Assembly (NCBI GenBank): GCA_013298165.1 | Contig: JAAFJU010000020.1 | Coordinates: 1 to 51,357, forward strand | DNA: 51,357 bases | Source of the DNA: Synechococcales cyanobacterium bin31.maxbin.ball.101 | GTDB lineage: Bacteria; Cyanobacteriota; Cyanobacteriia; Leptolyngbyales; Leptolyngbyaceae | Direction: 5' to 3' | In this document: one piece after another, positions 36,154 through 45,051 of the stretch | How positions within the stretch are numbered: position 1 is the stretch's first letter | Layout: every line of letters starts with the position of its first letter | The notes under the pieces: generated by a model | What the model was told of the DNA's origin: nothing | Databases searched by the model: none | The model's input: the letters and a program-made list of their open reading frames with translations, nothing else | Translations under genes and position numbers: made by a program

Positions 36154-37869
36154 ATGTCTCTCAACTCCGCCGGAAAAACCCTCACCGCCTCCACTCTGCT
36201 GTTTGCCTCCGTCTGCAGCCTCCCCAGCGTCTCCCAAACCCTCCCCATCGCCCAACTCAAAACAGACCGAGATCGTCTCACACAACCCCAAACCCTCCCC
36301 AGCCCCCTCCCCACCACAAAACCCACGATCGCCCCACCCACCACACCCACACCGCAACCCCAATACGCCCCCACCCCCATCACCATCCGCAAGATTAGCG
36401 TCACAGGCAGCACCGTCTTAACCGCCGCAGAACTTGCGACGCTCACCCAAAGCTTAGAAGGTAAATCCACCACCCTCCAAGAACTCCAAGCCCTCGCCGA
36501 TCGCATTACCCAGATCTATCTCGATCGCGGCTACATTACGTCTCGCGCCATCATCGCAGAACAAAAAATCACCGATGGCCTCGTCACCATCCAAGTCATT
36601 GAAGGAGAAGTTGGCTTAGTTGAAGTCCAGGGCAATCAGCGACTCAATCCAGCCTACATTCGCGATCGCATTAACCTCGGCAATCGCAAACCGCTCAATG
36701 CAGGTCAATTAGAAGATCAACTTCAATTGCTCAAAAGCAATCCCCTCCTCACAGAAGTCAACGCCAGTCTACAACCCGGCAAAGGCTCCGGCAAAAGCCA
36801 ACTCGTCGTCCGCGTCAAAGAAGCGCCCGCCATCACAGGCAACATTACCCTCGACAATAATTCACCGCCCAGCGTCGGTTCAGAACGTCTCGGGGGCACG
36901 ATCTCCTATCGCAACCTGACAGGACTCGGCGACGAACTCAGCGCCACCTATTACCGATCGCTCGCAGGCGGTTCTAACCTTTACGACTTCAGTTATCGGG
37001 TTCCCGTCAACGCCATGAACGGCACCGTCCAACTGCGCTACTCCCCCAGCAACAGCAAAATCATCGATCCCGCCTTTGCCAGCTTCGGCATTCGCAGCCA
37101 GAGCGACCTCTACGACATCACCTACCGTCAACCCGTCATCCGATCGCCCCGTGAGGAACTCGCCTTCTCCCTCGGCTTTGCATTACAAAACGGCCAAACC
37201 TTCCTCTTTGACAATTCTCCCACGCCCTTCGGCATTGGACCCGATGCCAACGGCAACAGCCGGACTCGCGTGATCAAGTTTGGGCAGGACTATGTGCGAC
37301 GGGATCCGAAAGGCGCTTGGTCATTGCAATCGCAATTTAACTTTGGCATTGGCGCACTCGATGCCACGATCAATCCCCATCCCATTCCCGATGGTCGATT
37401 CTTCAGTTGGACAGGCCAAGTTCAGCGCGTCCAGCAACTCTCGCCGAACAATCTATTGATCGCCCAAGCCGATGTGCAATTGTCGCCAAACAGCCTATTG
37501 CCCTCTCAGCAGTTCACGATCGGTGGTGGACAGTCGGTACGTGGGTTCCGTCAGGGGGTGCGATCGGGCGACAACGGCGTACGTTTCTCCATTGAAAATC
37601 GGACGACCGTTGCGCGAGATAAATCAGGCCGATCGGTCTTTCAAATTGCCCCCTTTGCCGATCTCGGCACCATCTGGAACAACCCCAGCAACCCCAACCC
37701 CTCGAATAATCAAAACTTCTTGGCTTCTGCGGGACTTGGATTGATTTTAGAACCCACCCCGAACCTGTTGATGCGATTAGATTATGCATTGCCATTGGTA
37801 AATCTAAGCGATCGGGGCAACAACGCCCAAGACAACGGATTACACTTCAGCATGGGCTATCGATTCTAA
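36154..37869 (+). CDS. two-partner secretion pore (TpsB; ShlB/FhaC/HecB family)
   Basis: A 571-aa outer-membrane transporter. Seen: signal peptide about 1-30, a Pro/Thr-rich linker (residues 45-75), a POTRA_2 domain starting ITIRKISVTGSTVLTAAEL (76-), a second POTRA-like part to about 225, then a 16-strand-type beta-barrel. The barrel carries the family motif VRGFRQG near residue 463 and ends with the aromatic residue in MGYRF. Known of the family: specific secretion of the adjacent TpsA. Position directly after TpsA on the same strand supports a pair, although a repeat separates them. Confidence 0.92.
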   Translation: MSLNSAGKTLTASTLLFASVCSLPSVSQTLPIAQLKTDRDRLTQPQTLPSPLPTTKPTIAPPTTPTPQPQYAPTPITIRKISVTGSTVLTAAELATLTQSLEGKSTTLQELQALADRITQIYLDRGYITSRAIIAEQKITDGLVTIQVIEGEVGLVEVQGNQRLNPAYIRDRINLGNRKPLNAGQLEDQLQLLKSNPLLTEVNASLQPGKGSGKSQLVVRVKEAPAITGNITLDNNSPPSVGSERLGGTISYRNLTGLGDELSATYYRSLAGGSNLYDFSYRVPVNAMNGTVQLRYSPSNSKIIDPAFASFGIRSQSDLYDITYRQPVIRSPREELAFSLGFALQNGQTFLFDNSPTPFGIGPDANGNSRTRVIKFGQDYVRRDPKGAWSLQSQFNFGIGALDATINPHPIPDGRFFSWTGQVQRVQQLSPNNLLIAQADVQLSPNSLLPSQQFTIGGGQSVRGFRQGVRSGDNGVRFSIENRTTVARDKSGRSVFQIAPFADLGTIWNNPSNPNPSNNQNFLASAGLGLILEPTPNLLMRLDYALPLVNLSDRGNNAQDNGLHFSMGYRF

Positions 37870-37884
37870 CAAACGTCTTGGCCC

Positions 37885-37982
37885 CCAAACCCCCAATTCT
37901 GGGGGCTATGAGATACTTAAATCCTCTCATGTCCCCCCAGAATATAGCCCTTACGGGCATCTAAGAAAGGGGGCTAGGGGGC
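37885..37982. repeat. palindromic repeat between tpsB and rfbC, likely convergent terminator
   Basis: CCCCCAATTCTGGGGG-CTATGAGA on the left and TCTCATG-TCCCCCCAGAAT on the right pair over about 18 bp, with further CCCC/GGGG runs to AGGGGGCTAGGGGG. Both flanking genes end here (37869 plus, 37988 minus), so the hairpin may stop both transcripts. Confidence 0.75.
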
Positions 37983-37987
37983 TTCAA

Positions 37988-38533
37988 TTATTCAAAGACA
38001 TCAGCCTCTTTAAATCGCGTCCCCGCCTGATCTTTCCCTGACAAAATCGGCTCCTCCATAATGGGCCATTCAATGCCCAAATCTGGATCATTCCAGAGGA
38101 CCGATCGTTCATAAGCCGGAGCATAGTAATCAGTCGTTTTATACAAAAACTCTGCGCCCTCCGACAGAACTAAAAACCCATGGGCAAACCCAGGTGGAAC
38201 CCAAAGTTGACGCTTGTTTTCAGCGCTTAAGTGAACGCCGACCCATTGCCCAAAGTAAGCCGAATTCCGCCGCAAATCCACCGCCACATCATATACCTCA
38301 CCCACTGCCACCCGGACCAGTTTGCCCTGGGGCTGTTGGATTTGGTAATGGAGTCCGCGCAGTACATTTTTTGCGGACTTCGAGTGATTGTCTTGGACAA
38401 AACTGACATTACATCCCGTAGCTTCTAGAAATGCTTTTTCATTGAAACTCTCATAGAAAAAGCCCCGATCGTCCCCAAAGACCTTCGGCTCTAAAATCAC
38501 GACATCGGGAATTTTCGTCTTGATAAATTGCAT
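37988..38533 (-). CDS. rfbC: dTDP-4-dehydrorhamnose 3,5-epimerase
   Basis: A 181-aa cupin-fold epimerase acting in dTDP-L-rhamnose synthesis. Seen: GFFYESFNEKAF, the catalytic His62 in RGLHYQ with GKLVRV following, VYDVAVDLRRNSAYFGQW (Asp86 region), WVPPGFAHGFLVLSEGAEFLYKTT and the late Tyr in DYYAPAYERSV. Usual family length. It is the last gene of an rfbB-rfbA-rfbC run on the minus strand, separated from rfbA by a palindromic repeat. The dTDP-4-dehydrorhamnose reductase (rfbD) is not in the window. Confidence 0.95.
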   Translation of the reverse strand: MQFIKTKIPDVVILEPKVFGDDRGFFYESFNEKAFLEATGCNVSFVQDNHSKSAKNVLRGLHYQIQQPQGKLVRVAVGEVYDVAVDLRRNSAYFGQWVGVHLSAENKRQLWVPPGFAHGFLVLSEGAEFLYKTTDYYAPAYERSVLWNDPDLGIEWPIMEEPILSGKDQAGTRFKEADVFE

Positions 38534-38572
38534 ACCTTGAACCTATTTAAATTAATTAGCTTCTGGCGAACC

Positions 38573-38651
38573 GCCCCCAAACCCCCAATTCTGGGGGCTA
38601 TGAAATATTTCCATTCTTCTCTTGCTCCCCCAGAATTGGGGGCCGGGGGGC
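38573..38651. repeat. large imperfect hairpin repeat between rfbC and rfbA
   Basis: Left arm GCCCCCAAACCCCCAATTCT plus GGGGG (38573-38597); right arm CCCCCAGAATTGGGGGCCG plus GGGGGC (38627-38651). The inner 16 bp (CCCCCAATTCTGGGGG) is matched exactly by the right arm. It ends 2 bp from the rfbA stop. Same family as the repeat at 37885. It could act as a terminator or stabiliser within the rfb operon. Confidence 0.82.
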
Positions 38652-38652
38652 A

Positions 38653-39546
38653 CTAAACCCGCCAACGATCGTAGAAACTATCCGGTGTCAATAGATCCAG
38701 CAAATACTTGCCATAGGTGCTTTTCGCCATAGGTGTCGCGAGTTTACGCAATTGTTCATCATCAATGTAGCCATTGCGATAAGCAATCTCCTCCACACAG
38801 GCGACTTTAAACCCCTGCCGCTCTTCTAGGATTTGAATGAAGCTGGCGGCTTGGTGGAGGGATTCGTGGGTACCTGTGTCGAGCCATGCATAGCCACGTC
38901 CGAGCAATTCGACTTGGAGCTTGCCCTGTTCTAAATAGACTTTGTTCATGTCTGTGACTTCCAGTTCACCCCGAGGCGACGGCTTTAAACTGGATGCGAT
39001 CGCAGCGGCTTGGGAGTCATAGAAGTAAATGCCGGGAACCGCGTAGCTGGATTTGGGTTCTGTAGGCTTTTCTTCCAAACTCAACACCTTTCCTTCTTGA
39101 TCAAACTCCACGACACCATAGTGCTGCGGTTCCGATACGCGGTAGCCAAAGACGATCGCGCCATCGGTAAGTTGAGCCGATCGACGCAAGACTTCCCCTA
39201 AGCCTCGACCATAGAAAAGATTGTCCCCCAAAATCAGACAAACAGGGTCATCTCCAATAAAGTCTTTCCCAAGAATGAACGCCTGCGCCAATCCATCGGG
39301 GCTGGGCTGTTCCATATAGCTAAATTTCATCCCCCACTGCGATCCATCGCCGAGCAAATCTTGGAATAGCGGGGAATGAGATGGCGTGGAAATAATCAAC
39401 ACTTCACGAATACCTGCGAGCATTAACGTGGAAAGTGGATAATAGATCATGGGTTTGTCGTAAACAGGCATGAGTTGTTTGCTTACGACTTGGGTTAAGG
39501 GGTAGAGCCTAGTGCCCGAACCACCTGCGAGAATAATTCCTTTCAT
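38653..39546 (-). CDS. rfbA: glucose-1-phosphate thymidylyltransferase
   Basis: A 297-aa nucleotidyltransferase making dTDP-glucose. Seen: [14 protein letters not shown] (5-18), the active-site [27 protein letters not shown] near residue 109, and GVVEFDQ with [20 protein letters not shown]. Full usual length, ATG start, followed by rfbC downstream. Its product feeds rfbB and probably ultimately rhamnosyl transfer in the polysaccharide locus. Confidence 0.96.
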   Translation of the reverse strand: MKGIILAGGSGTRLYPLTQVVSKQLMPVYDKPMIYYPLSTLMLAGIREVLIISTPSHSPLFQDLLGDGSQWGMKFSYMEQPSPDGLAQAFILGKDFIGDDPVCLILGDNLFYGRGLGEVLRRSAQLTDGAIVFGYRVSEPQHYGVVEFDQEGKVLSLEEKPTEPKSSYAVPGIYFYDSQAAAIASSLKPSPRGELEVTDMNKVYLEQGKLQVELLGRGYAWLDTGTHESLHQAASFIQILEERQGFKVACVEEIAYRNGYIDDEQLRKLATPMAKSTYGKYLLDLLTPDSFYDRWRV

Positions 39547-39592
39547 TGTTTTAGAGGATCCTATTGATAGATTTTACGTTGAGTTCGGGCTT

Positions 39593-39674
39593 CGACTCCG
39601 CTCAGCCCACGAGTATCAAGCCGACTAGCATTCAACTTACGACTATCGAGGGGTGAGCGGAGCCGAACCCCGTC
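39593..39674. repeat. inverted repeat of the CTCCGCTCA type between rfbA and rfbB
   Basis: TTCGGGCTTCGACTCCGCTCA (written here as two overlapping parts, TTCGGGCTTCGAC and CTCCGCTCAGCCC) on the left mirrors GGGGTGAGCGGAG-CCGAACCCC on the right. The loop contains a further CGA-rich segment. Such CTCCGCTCA/TGAGCGGAG elements are a common dispersed cyanobacterial repeat type; this is recognition from memory, not a database result. Confidence 0.7.
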
Positions 39675-39681
39675 CCCCAAT

Positions 39682-40767
39682 TTACCGATCGCCGTAATTC
39701 TGATTAATCCAAGTCTGATAAGCACCAGATTGAACCGCTTCCACCCATTCGGGATTGGCAAGATACCATTTCACCGTTTGCTCAAGGCCCGTCTCAAAGC
39801 TTTCTTTTGGCTTCCAACCCAGTTCCCGATCGATCTTATTGCAATCGATCGCATACCGCCGATCGTGACCCAAGCGATCGGTGACATAGGTAATTAAGGA
39901 TTTGCGATCCAAACCTTCTTTGGGGGATAGTTTATCCAAGATTTCGCAAATGGTTTGAACCACGGTGATATTAGTTTTTTCATTAATGCCACCGATGTTG
40001 TAGGTCTCACCCAGCTTGCCTTTGTTGAGGACCAGGGCGATAGCATCACAGTGATCCGTCACATAGAGCCAATCGCGAACATTTTGACCATCGCCGTAGA
40101 CGGGAAGCGGTTTGCCTTGAAGGGCATTTAAAATAATCAACGGAATGAGTTTCTCAGGGAATTGGTAAGGACCATAGTTATTCGAACAATTGGTCGTCAG
40201 GACAGGCATTCCATAGGTGTGAAAATACGCCCGAACTAAATGGTCAGAACTCGCTTTTGAAGCGGCGTAGGGACTATTGGGTGCATAGGGGGTATCTTCG
40301 CGGAACGCTGGGTCTGTGGGACTCAACGAACCATAGACTTCATCCGTAGACACATGTAAAAACCGGAACCGCTCTTTTTTATCCCCCGTCAGCCGTTCCC
40401 AATAGGCGCGAGTAGTCTGCAATAAATTCAGCGTCCCCACCACATTGGTCTGGATGAATTCACCGGGGTTGAGAATCGATCGATCGACGTGACTTTCAGC
40501 GGCAAAGTTGACGATCGCGTCAGGCTGATATTTATCTAGCAGGTGAGCAACAAGTTCACTGTTGCCAATGTCGCCCCTTACGAGTTGATGATCGGGATCA
40601 TCGCCCAAACTTGCCAGGGTTTGGGGATTGCCTGCGTAGGTGAGCTTGTCGAGGTTGATGATTTTGGCTTGGTTACTTTGACGCATTCGGAGGACAAAGT
40701 TCGCGCCGATGAAGCCTGCGCCCCCGGTGACGAGGTAGACGGGAATCGATGGATGCGTTTCATTCAT
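39682..40767 (-). CDS. rfbB: dTDP-glucose 4,6-dehydratase
   Basis: A 361-aa extended SDR converting dTDP-glucose to dTDP-4-keto-6-deoxyglucose. Seen: VTGGAGFIGANF (13-24), the triad S-T141-D142-E143-VYG, Y167-x3-K171 in YAASKASSD, HVDRS, and RDWLYVTDHCDAI. Full length, first gene of the rfbB-rfbA-rfbC run. A 143-bp gap with no gene separates it from the HAD phosphatase downstream on the same strand. Confidence 0.96.
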   Translation of the reverse strand: MNETHPSIPVYLVTGGAGFIGANFVLRMRQSNQAKIINLDKLTYAGNPQTLASLGDDPDHQLVRGDIGNSELVAHLLDKYQPDAIVNFAAESHVDRSILNPGEFIQTNVVGTLNLLQTTRAYWERLTGDKKERFRFLHVSTDEVYGSLSPTDPAFREDTPYAPNSPYAASKASSDHLVRAYFHTYGMPVLTTNCSNNYGPYQFPEKLIPLIILNALQGKPLPVYGDGQNVRDWLYVTDHCDAIALVLNKGKLGETYNIGGINEKTNITVVQTICEILDKLSPKEGLDRKSLITYVTDRLGHDRRYAIDCNKIDRELGWKPKESFETGLEQTVKWYLANPEWVEAVQSGAYQTWINQNYGDR

Positions 40768-40910
40768 AGGAGTTACGGTTAAGGGAATTCAAATTAACAG
40801 CGGTTCCGGTTAGAGTCGATCGTCCTCTCTACGTGTCAACCACGCAAGACAAACTCAATACTCTTCACCTAAAACTTAAGCATAGATTTCCCTAAACCTC
40901 CTGGAATTAC

Positions 40911-41534
40911 CTAGAAGCGCAGCACGATTTTGTTCAAATCAGCAGGTTCCGTCAAGATGAAGTCGGGATGATGCTGGGCTAGGGCTTGGAGTGAGTTGAA
41001 GCCCCAGGATACCGCCGCCGATCGGATGTGGCTGCGCTTGGCGGCATCGATGTCGCGGGTTTCGTCGCCGACGTAGAGGACGGTTTCGGGGTGGATGTTC
41101 TGCTTCCTGAGGATGCGCTTGAGGGCTTTGTCTTTGCCCATCAGCCTGGGGCAGGAGATAACGAATTCAAAGAGATGGCTCATGCCTTGATTGGCGAGGA
41201 AGCTGCGGACGTTGTCTTCGCTGTTGGAGGAGACGATGCCGAGACGACAGCCTTGGGCGCGCAGGGTGCGGAGGGTGGTCTCCATGCCATCAAAGGGCTT
41301 GAGTGCAGGAATTTCGCGGTTCATGTCGGATTTGAAGCGGCGAATGATTTTGGGGAGGCGGTAGAAGGGGACGCCGATTTCCCGGAGGATGTCTTTGGAG
41401 CTGAGGTGCTGCCACCGATCGATCGTTTCTAAGGTAATCGTCTTGAACCCGAACTCTTGCGCAAGCTGGTTGCCGATGCGAAGTCCAATGCTGAAACTGT
41501 CGGCGATCGTTCCGTCGAAGTCGAAGATGACCAT
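40911..41534 (-). CDS. HAD-superfamily phosphatase (phosphoglycolate-phosphatase-like)
   Basis: A 207-aa HAD-IA hydrolase. Seen: the nucleophile motif VIFDFDGTIADS at the N-terminus (motif I, two Asp), LGIVSSNSEDN (motif II Ser), a Lys region (GKDKALKRIL), and YVGDETRDIDAAKR (motif III/IV acidic pair). Typical small cap inserted after motif I. ATG 41534 chosen; the frame is open to a TTG at 41609 that would add 25 residues unlike the family. Substrate not determined. It follows the GntR regulator gene and may be cotranscribed with it. Confidence 0.88.
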   Translation of the reverse strand: MVIFDFDGTIADSFSIGLRIGNQLAQEFGFKTITLETIDRWQHLSSKDILREIGVPFYRLPKIIRRFKSDMNREIPALKPFDGMETTLRTLRAQGCRLGIVSSNSEDNVRSFLANQGMSHLFEFVISCPRLMGKDKALKRILRKQNIHPETVLYVGDETRDIDAAKRSHIRSAAVSWGFNSLQALAQHHPDFILTEPADLNKIVLRF

Positions 41535-41639
41535 ACGGTTGACCCGCTTGCTAAGAGGAGCGAGCGGGCTGGAGGGGGTGAGATCTTCGGCGGTCACGAG
41601 TGGCTCCAAGGTCTGGGGATGGTTCTGTAACGGGATGGT

Positions 41640-42623
41640 CTACTCCAATCCTAACTCTCGTTTGAGTAGTCCGATCGATTTGCTGATGATGAAGCTTTCA
41701 CAAGGGATGATTTTGGGCGATCGGATCAGTTCCTCCTGAGCGGCATGAATCGCTTCTCTCACAACGGCATGACTGGGTTCGTCACAGATAATGGTCTGGG
41801 CGTTGCGGATGATGGCATCCAGCTTGTACTTATCCGTGGTCGCGGCTCCCATGAGTAGGATGTCTTCACCCCGCAGACTATGGATAATAATCGAGGCGAC
41901 GCCGATGGTTTCAGCGCTGAGGCTGACAATTCCCAGATGATGGCCCTTGGGGAGGTCCTTGACGACTTTCAGTTCTTTTTCAAAATCGTAGATGTCGATC
42001 GGGATGACGCGGGCGGACTTAGGGGCGGCGATCGCTTCGGCTTGGTGAATAAAGTAGCGACTGGTGACAACAGTACTCGATCGGGTCTGGTCTAGGACAT
42101 GGGCCAGCTCTTCCATGGGCACAAGCTGAATGGGAATATTCAGGGCCTTCTGCAGCTCTTGCAGCATCATTTCCCCGGCGGCGAGGTCATGGCTGGGGGC
42201 AGTGATCAAGACTTGGGCACTACAGCGCAGTCGCCAGTCGATTTCGGCGAGGAAGAGTTCTCGGGTGAGGCTGAGGGAGCAACCTTGTTTCAGCAACTCG
42301 TCTACCGTCTGTTGAATCAGGCGATGGGCGGCGGGGTGCTGCTGAAGCAGGGGAGACTGCTGAAGGGCGTTGCCTTCGGTGATATGGTCGCGCACATAGA
42401 TGCCGGATCCAGCTTGAGCATCCACGACTCCGGCTTCTTCCAGTTGACGGTAGACTTTGCTAATGGTGTTGCGATGCAGACCCGTGATCATGGCGAGTTG
42501 CCGGGTACTCGGAAGTCGGTGCCCAGGCGGATACTGCCGTGAGGCGATCGCGAACAGAATTTGGTTGTAAAGCTGACTGGACGCGGGGATGTCGCTATCA
42601 GTTTGAATATGAAACTGGGGCAT
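41640..42623 (-). CDS. GntR family transcriptional regulator
   Basis: A 327-aa regulator. Seen: an N-terminal winged helix-turn-helix with PPGHRLPSTRQLAMITGLHR and NTISKVYRQLEEAGVV, then AQAGSGIYVRD (wing end), about residues 5-80. The C-terminal 240 residues are not the aminotransferase domain of MocR proteins and look like a separate ligand-sensing domain of cyanobacterial GntR proteins. It diverges from the dienelactone hydrolase gene across a 74-bp gap, which suggests, but does not prove, control of both. Confidence 0.9.
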   Translation of the reverse strand: MPQFHIQTDSDIPASSQLYNQILFAIASRQYPPGHRLPSTRQLAMITGLHRNTISKVYRQLEEAGVVDAQAGSGIYVRDHITEGNALQQSPLLQQHPAAHRLIQQTVDELLKQGCSLSLTRELFLAEIDWRLRCSAQVLITAPSHDLAAGEMMLQELQKALNIPIQLVPMEELAHVLDQTRSSTVVTSRYFIHQAEAIAAPKSARVIPIDIYDFEKELKVVKDLPKGHHLGIVSLSAETIGVASIIIHSLRGEDILLMGAATTDKYKLDAIIRNAQTIICDEPSHAVVREAIHAAQEELIRSPKIIPCESFIISKSIGLLKRELGLE

Positions 42624-42697
42624 GACCAGCGAGACCTGGGGGCGAGAGGGTGGCGATTTAGATTTAGTCTATTATTATTCCTTTTTATTACTCAGTT

Positions 42698-43426
42698 ATG
42701 CAGTGTATATCGAAAATTGAAACAAAAAAGGTCCTAGTTCAAAACGGGGATTTGTCGATCGAGTGTTACCTCGCAACACCAGAGGACCCAAAAGGGGCCG
42801 TGATTGTCCTCCATGAGGTGTTCGGGGTGAATGCCCAGTTACGATCGGTGGTAGATCGGTTGGCGCGGGAGGGCTATGTGACGATCGCCCCTAACATGGT
42901 GCAGCGATCGGCTCCGAGGTTGGCGTTAGATCAGTATGATGCGTCAGAGTTGGCGTTGGGCCGAAGTCACAAAGATCTGATGACAGCAGCGCAGATTGCA
43001 TCAGATTTGACGGCAGTGATCAAAGCGCTGGAGTGGGAGAAGGTGGCGTTAGTGGGGTTTTGTTTTGGGGGGCATGTGGCCTATCTGGGAGCGATGTTGC
43101 CGAGGGTGGCGGCGACGGCGGTGTTTTATGGCAGTGGGATTGGGATCATGACGCCGGGGGGTGGGGCGGCGACGATCGCCCGAACTGCTGAGATCACGGG
43201 TCGGATGTTGATGCTCTACGGTCTGCGGGATGACATTATTCCCAATGAGCAGGCGGATGCGGTAGAAGCGGCATTGGTTCAGTCAGGGGTGCGCCATGAG
43301 GTGGTGCGCTATGACGCGGGCCATGGTTTTTTCTGTGATGCAAGGGAGAGTTTCGATCCGATCGCGGCGGCGGATGCTTGGGAGCGGCTTTTGGGATTGT
43401 TGCAAGAGACGAATCAGGACGGTTGA
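42698..43426 (+). CDS. dienelactone hydrolase family protein
   Basis: A 242-aa alpha/beta hydrolase. Seen: VLHEVFGVN (Glu40), nucleophile Cys122 in GFCFGGHVA, an Asp near 178-179 in YGLRDDIIP, and His209 in DAGHGFFCD. This is the Cys-Asp-His triad of carboxymethylenebutenolidase rather than the Ser triad. Known of the family: hydrolysis of lactones or related esters; in cyanobacteria the substrate is mostly unknown. The ATG lies 74 bp from the divergent GntR gene. Confidence 0.92.
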   Translation: MQCISKIETKKVLVQNGDLSIECYLATPEDPKGAVIVLHEVFGVNAQLRSVVDRLAREGYVTIAPNMVQRSAPRLALDQYDASELALGRSHKDLMTAAQIASDLTAVIKALEWEKVALVGFCFGGHVAYLGAMLPRVAATAVFYGSGIGIMTPGGGAATIARTAEITGRMLMLYGLRDDIIPNEQADAVEAALVQSGVRHEVVRYDAGHGFFCDARESFDPIAAADAWERLLGLLQETNQDG

Positions 43427-43484
43427 TGGAACTCTCCATAAAGGAGCCTGCTAGAGAAGCGCTTCCCATTCCGGGAGGTTATCT

Positions 43485-43907
43485 TCACAAGCCATTATTC
43501 TGTAAAAACATTCGTGCCGTGAGAATCGGAATCTCTCGAAAAGGATTTAAGACCAGCAAATCATCCTCGCCTGTCACAATGCACTCTGCGCGACCATTGA
43601 TAGCGAGCGATAAATACTGATCATCTTTTGGATCGCGACAAGCAACGATCGATTCTTGAATCTCAATAAATTCAGCATTTTCAGCAAAGTCTCTCAAAAA
43701 CTCTTCCCGATCGGCTAAACTCGCATATCGCTCAAATCGAGGTCGTCGCAAGACGGCTGAAAGTTCTGCGAAGGTCGTTTCCGACGCTAGAATTTTGCCT
43801 TGCTGCTCTGCTAAATCCATCGCTTGAAGTGGAATGCCATTGGGAAAGAAAGCGGCACTGACGATGATGTTCGTATCCAACACAAACCGTCGTGAACTAC
43901 TCGTCAT
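43485..43907 (-). CDS. PIN-domain toxin (putative type II toxin-antitoxin)
   Basis: A 140-aa PIN nuclease. Seen: FVLDTNIIVSAAF (Asp11), AELSAVLRR (Glu48), DPKDDQYLSLA (Asp95/96) and VTGEDDLL (Asp115/116), the four acidic residues of the PIN active site. Known of the family: Mg-dependent RNase, toxic when freed from its antitoxin. Its start overlaps the end of the upstream antitoxin gene by 11 bp. Its end lies 58 bp from the convergent hydrolase gene. Confidence 0.92.
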   Translation of the reverse strand: MTSSSRRFVLDTNIIVSAAFFPNGIPLQAMDLAEQQGKILASETTFAELSAVLRRPRFERYASLADREEFLRDFAENAEFIEIQESIVACRDPKDDQYLSLAINGRAECIVTGEDDLLVLNPFREIPILTARMFLQNNGL

Positions 43908-44139
43908 TTAAAATGGATTCCAAGATTTCTGGGGTTAGTCCGTTTTGTTCCGCTTCAAGAGCGAGCTTATTCATAGTTTGCCGAAGCTTGGCGTAGGTAT
44001 CAACGGGCTGCCCCAAATCTTCTCGTAGAATGGCTCCAATGCGCAGCGACATTTTTTGTCGTTCCTCTAGTGAAGATTGGCGGTAAGCTTCCGCAATGTC
44101 TACCGGAACTTGGATAGAAATTTCATCGATCGCTAGCAT
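43897..44139 (-). CDS. antitoxin partner of the PIN toxin
   Basis: An 80-aa protein. Seen: IQVPVDIAEAYRQSSLEERQ (a ribbon-helix-helix-like opening), a charged helix, and an acidic C-terminus (LEAEQNGLTPEILESILNDE) that usually wraps the toxin. ATG 44139 chosen over an upstream in-frame extension that lacks similarity and a binding site. Overlaps the toxin gene by 11 bp, the normal order for this type of module. Confidence 0.82.
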   Translation of the reverse strand: MLAIDEISIQVPVDIAEAYRQSSLEERQKMSLRIGAILREDLGQPVDTYAKLRQTMNKLALEAEQNGLTPEILESILNDE

Positions 44140-44270
44140 CACAATCCCTCCATTCCAAATAACTGTCATCATTCTAACGCACTCGTCTAACACGCATCCT
44201 AAAAAGACCCGATGAACCGTTGGCAGCGCCAACTAGACGATCGCGTGCAATTCGGTCACATTTCCAAAAA

Positions 44271-44543
44271 TCACTTCGTGCTTCGCTCCAAAACGCCGCC
44301 TAAGACGACTGCCACGTCGTAGCCAATTTTAATGCCGTACAGACGAGCATTTGGGTTTTTCTGTTTTAGGATTTGAACCGATTCTCGATCGGCTGTTTGG
44401 CACTCATAGTTACCTGTCTCAAGATCAATGATGACCATTTTGCCGATGTTCTCTTCAGTTTCGACGATCGCTCGAATCCCACTGTCATACAAGTCATGGG
44501 CACGACGAGCAGTTTCTTCGCGAACTAAAAGGTCTGCATTCAT
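44271..44543 (-). CDS. small conserved cyanobacterial hypothetical protein
   Basis: A 90-aa protein. Seen: ADLLVREETARRAHDLYDSG, IVETEENIGKMVIIDLETGN and ARLYGIKIGYDVAVVLGG. The segment ETEENIGKMVIIDLETG is characteristic of a family of small cyanobacterial proteins often near toxin or protease genes. GAGGACACC immediately precedes the ATG at 44543; an upstream extension in frame is not supported. Function unknown. Confidence 0.72.
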   Translation of the reverse strand: MNADLLVREETARRAHDLYDSGIRAIVETEENIGKMVIIDLETGNYECQTADRESVQILKQKNPNARLYGIKIGYDVAVVLGGVLERSTK

Positions 44544-44656
44544 GGTGTCCTCTCGAACGACTTGTTTTAGGTGACTACCTCTATTATCGCATAGACGTTT
44601 CTTGAACGTTGCCAAGCCAGAAGCGTAAGTTCTCCATTCAGTGATATCGATCGCCT

Positions 44657-44995
44657 TTAGACGGCTACAGCGGATTCGCTTAATAAAATCTCTCGCAAAA
44701 TTTCTTCTAACTGCACGACTGCAAACGGTGGAAGTTTCTCGCTGGCGAGCCAGTGGTAGGCAACTTGTTTGGCTTTTGAGAATTCTTCAGCTTTGAACCA
44801 GAGGGCGGTGGCACTGACGGCGGTGATGCCAAGTGTGCGAGATTTATCTTGGTCTAAGGCATGGAGCGCTTGGGTTTCGGCTTCTGCGGCGAGGGCGTAG
44901 TGTGCTTTGGCTGCCTCAGTTTCTCCTTGCCATTTGAAGACTTGAGCTTGGCTGGCAAACGTTGTGCTGCGGTTATGGTTTTCTGTCCAACTCAT
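44657..44995 (-). CDS. hypothetical protein, tetratricopeptide-like
   Basis: A 112-aa protein. Seen: two helical repeats with A-x3-Y-x-L-A-x4-E-T-type spacing (AKAHYALAAEAETQAL), then VSATALWFKAEEFSKAKQVA and HWLASEKLPP. The pattern suggests a short TPR- or SEL1-like helical protein but no full motif is present. ATG start with no strong binding site. It sits in a run of small minus-strand genes between the antitoxin region and the ABC-3C operon. Confidence 0.6.
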   Translation of the reverse strand: MSWTENHNRSTTFASQAQVFKWQGETEAAKAHYALAAEAETQALHALDQDKSRTLGITAVSATALWFKAEEFSKAKQVAYHWLASEKLPPFAVVQLEEILREILLSESAVAV

Positions 44996-45051
44996 CTTCA
45001 GGTCTCCAAGGTTTGAATCAGAATCAGTGAGGCTTTGAAACCAATGAAAGT

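Noticed and set aside
39561-39761. Minus-strand frame of 66 codons over the rfbB 3' end and the following repeat
   Set aside because: Out of frame with rfbB and composed mostly of the dispersed repeat.
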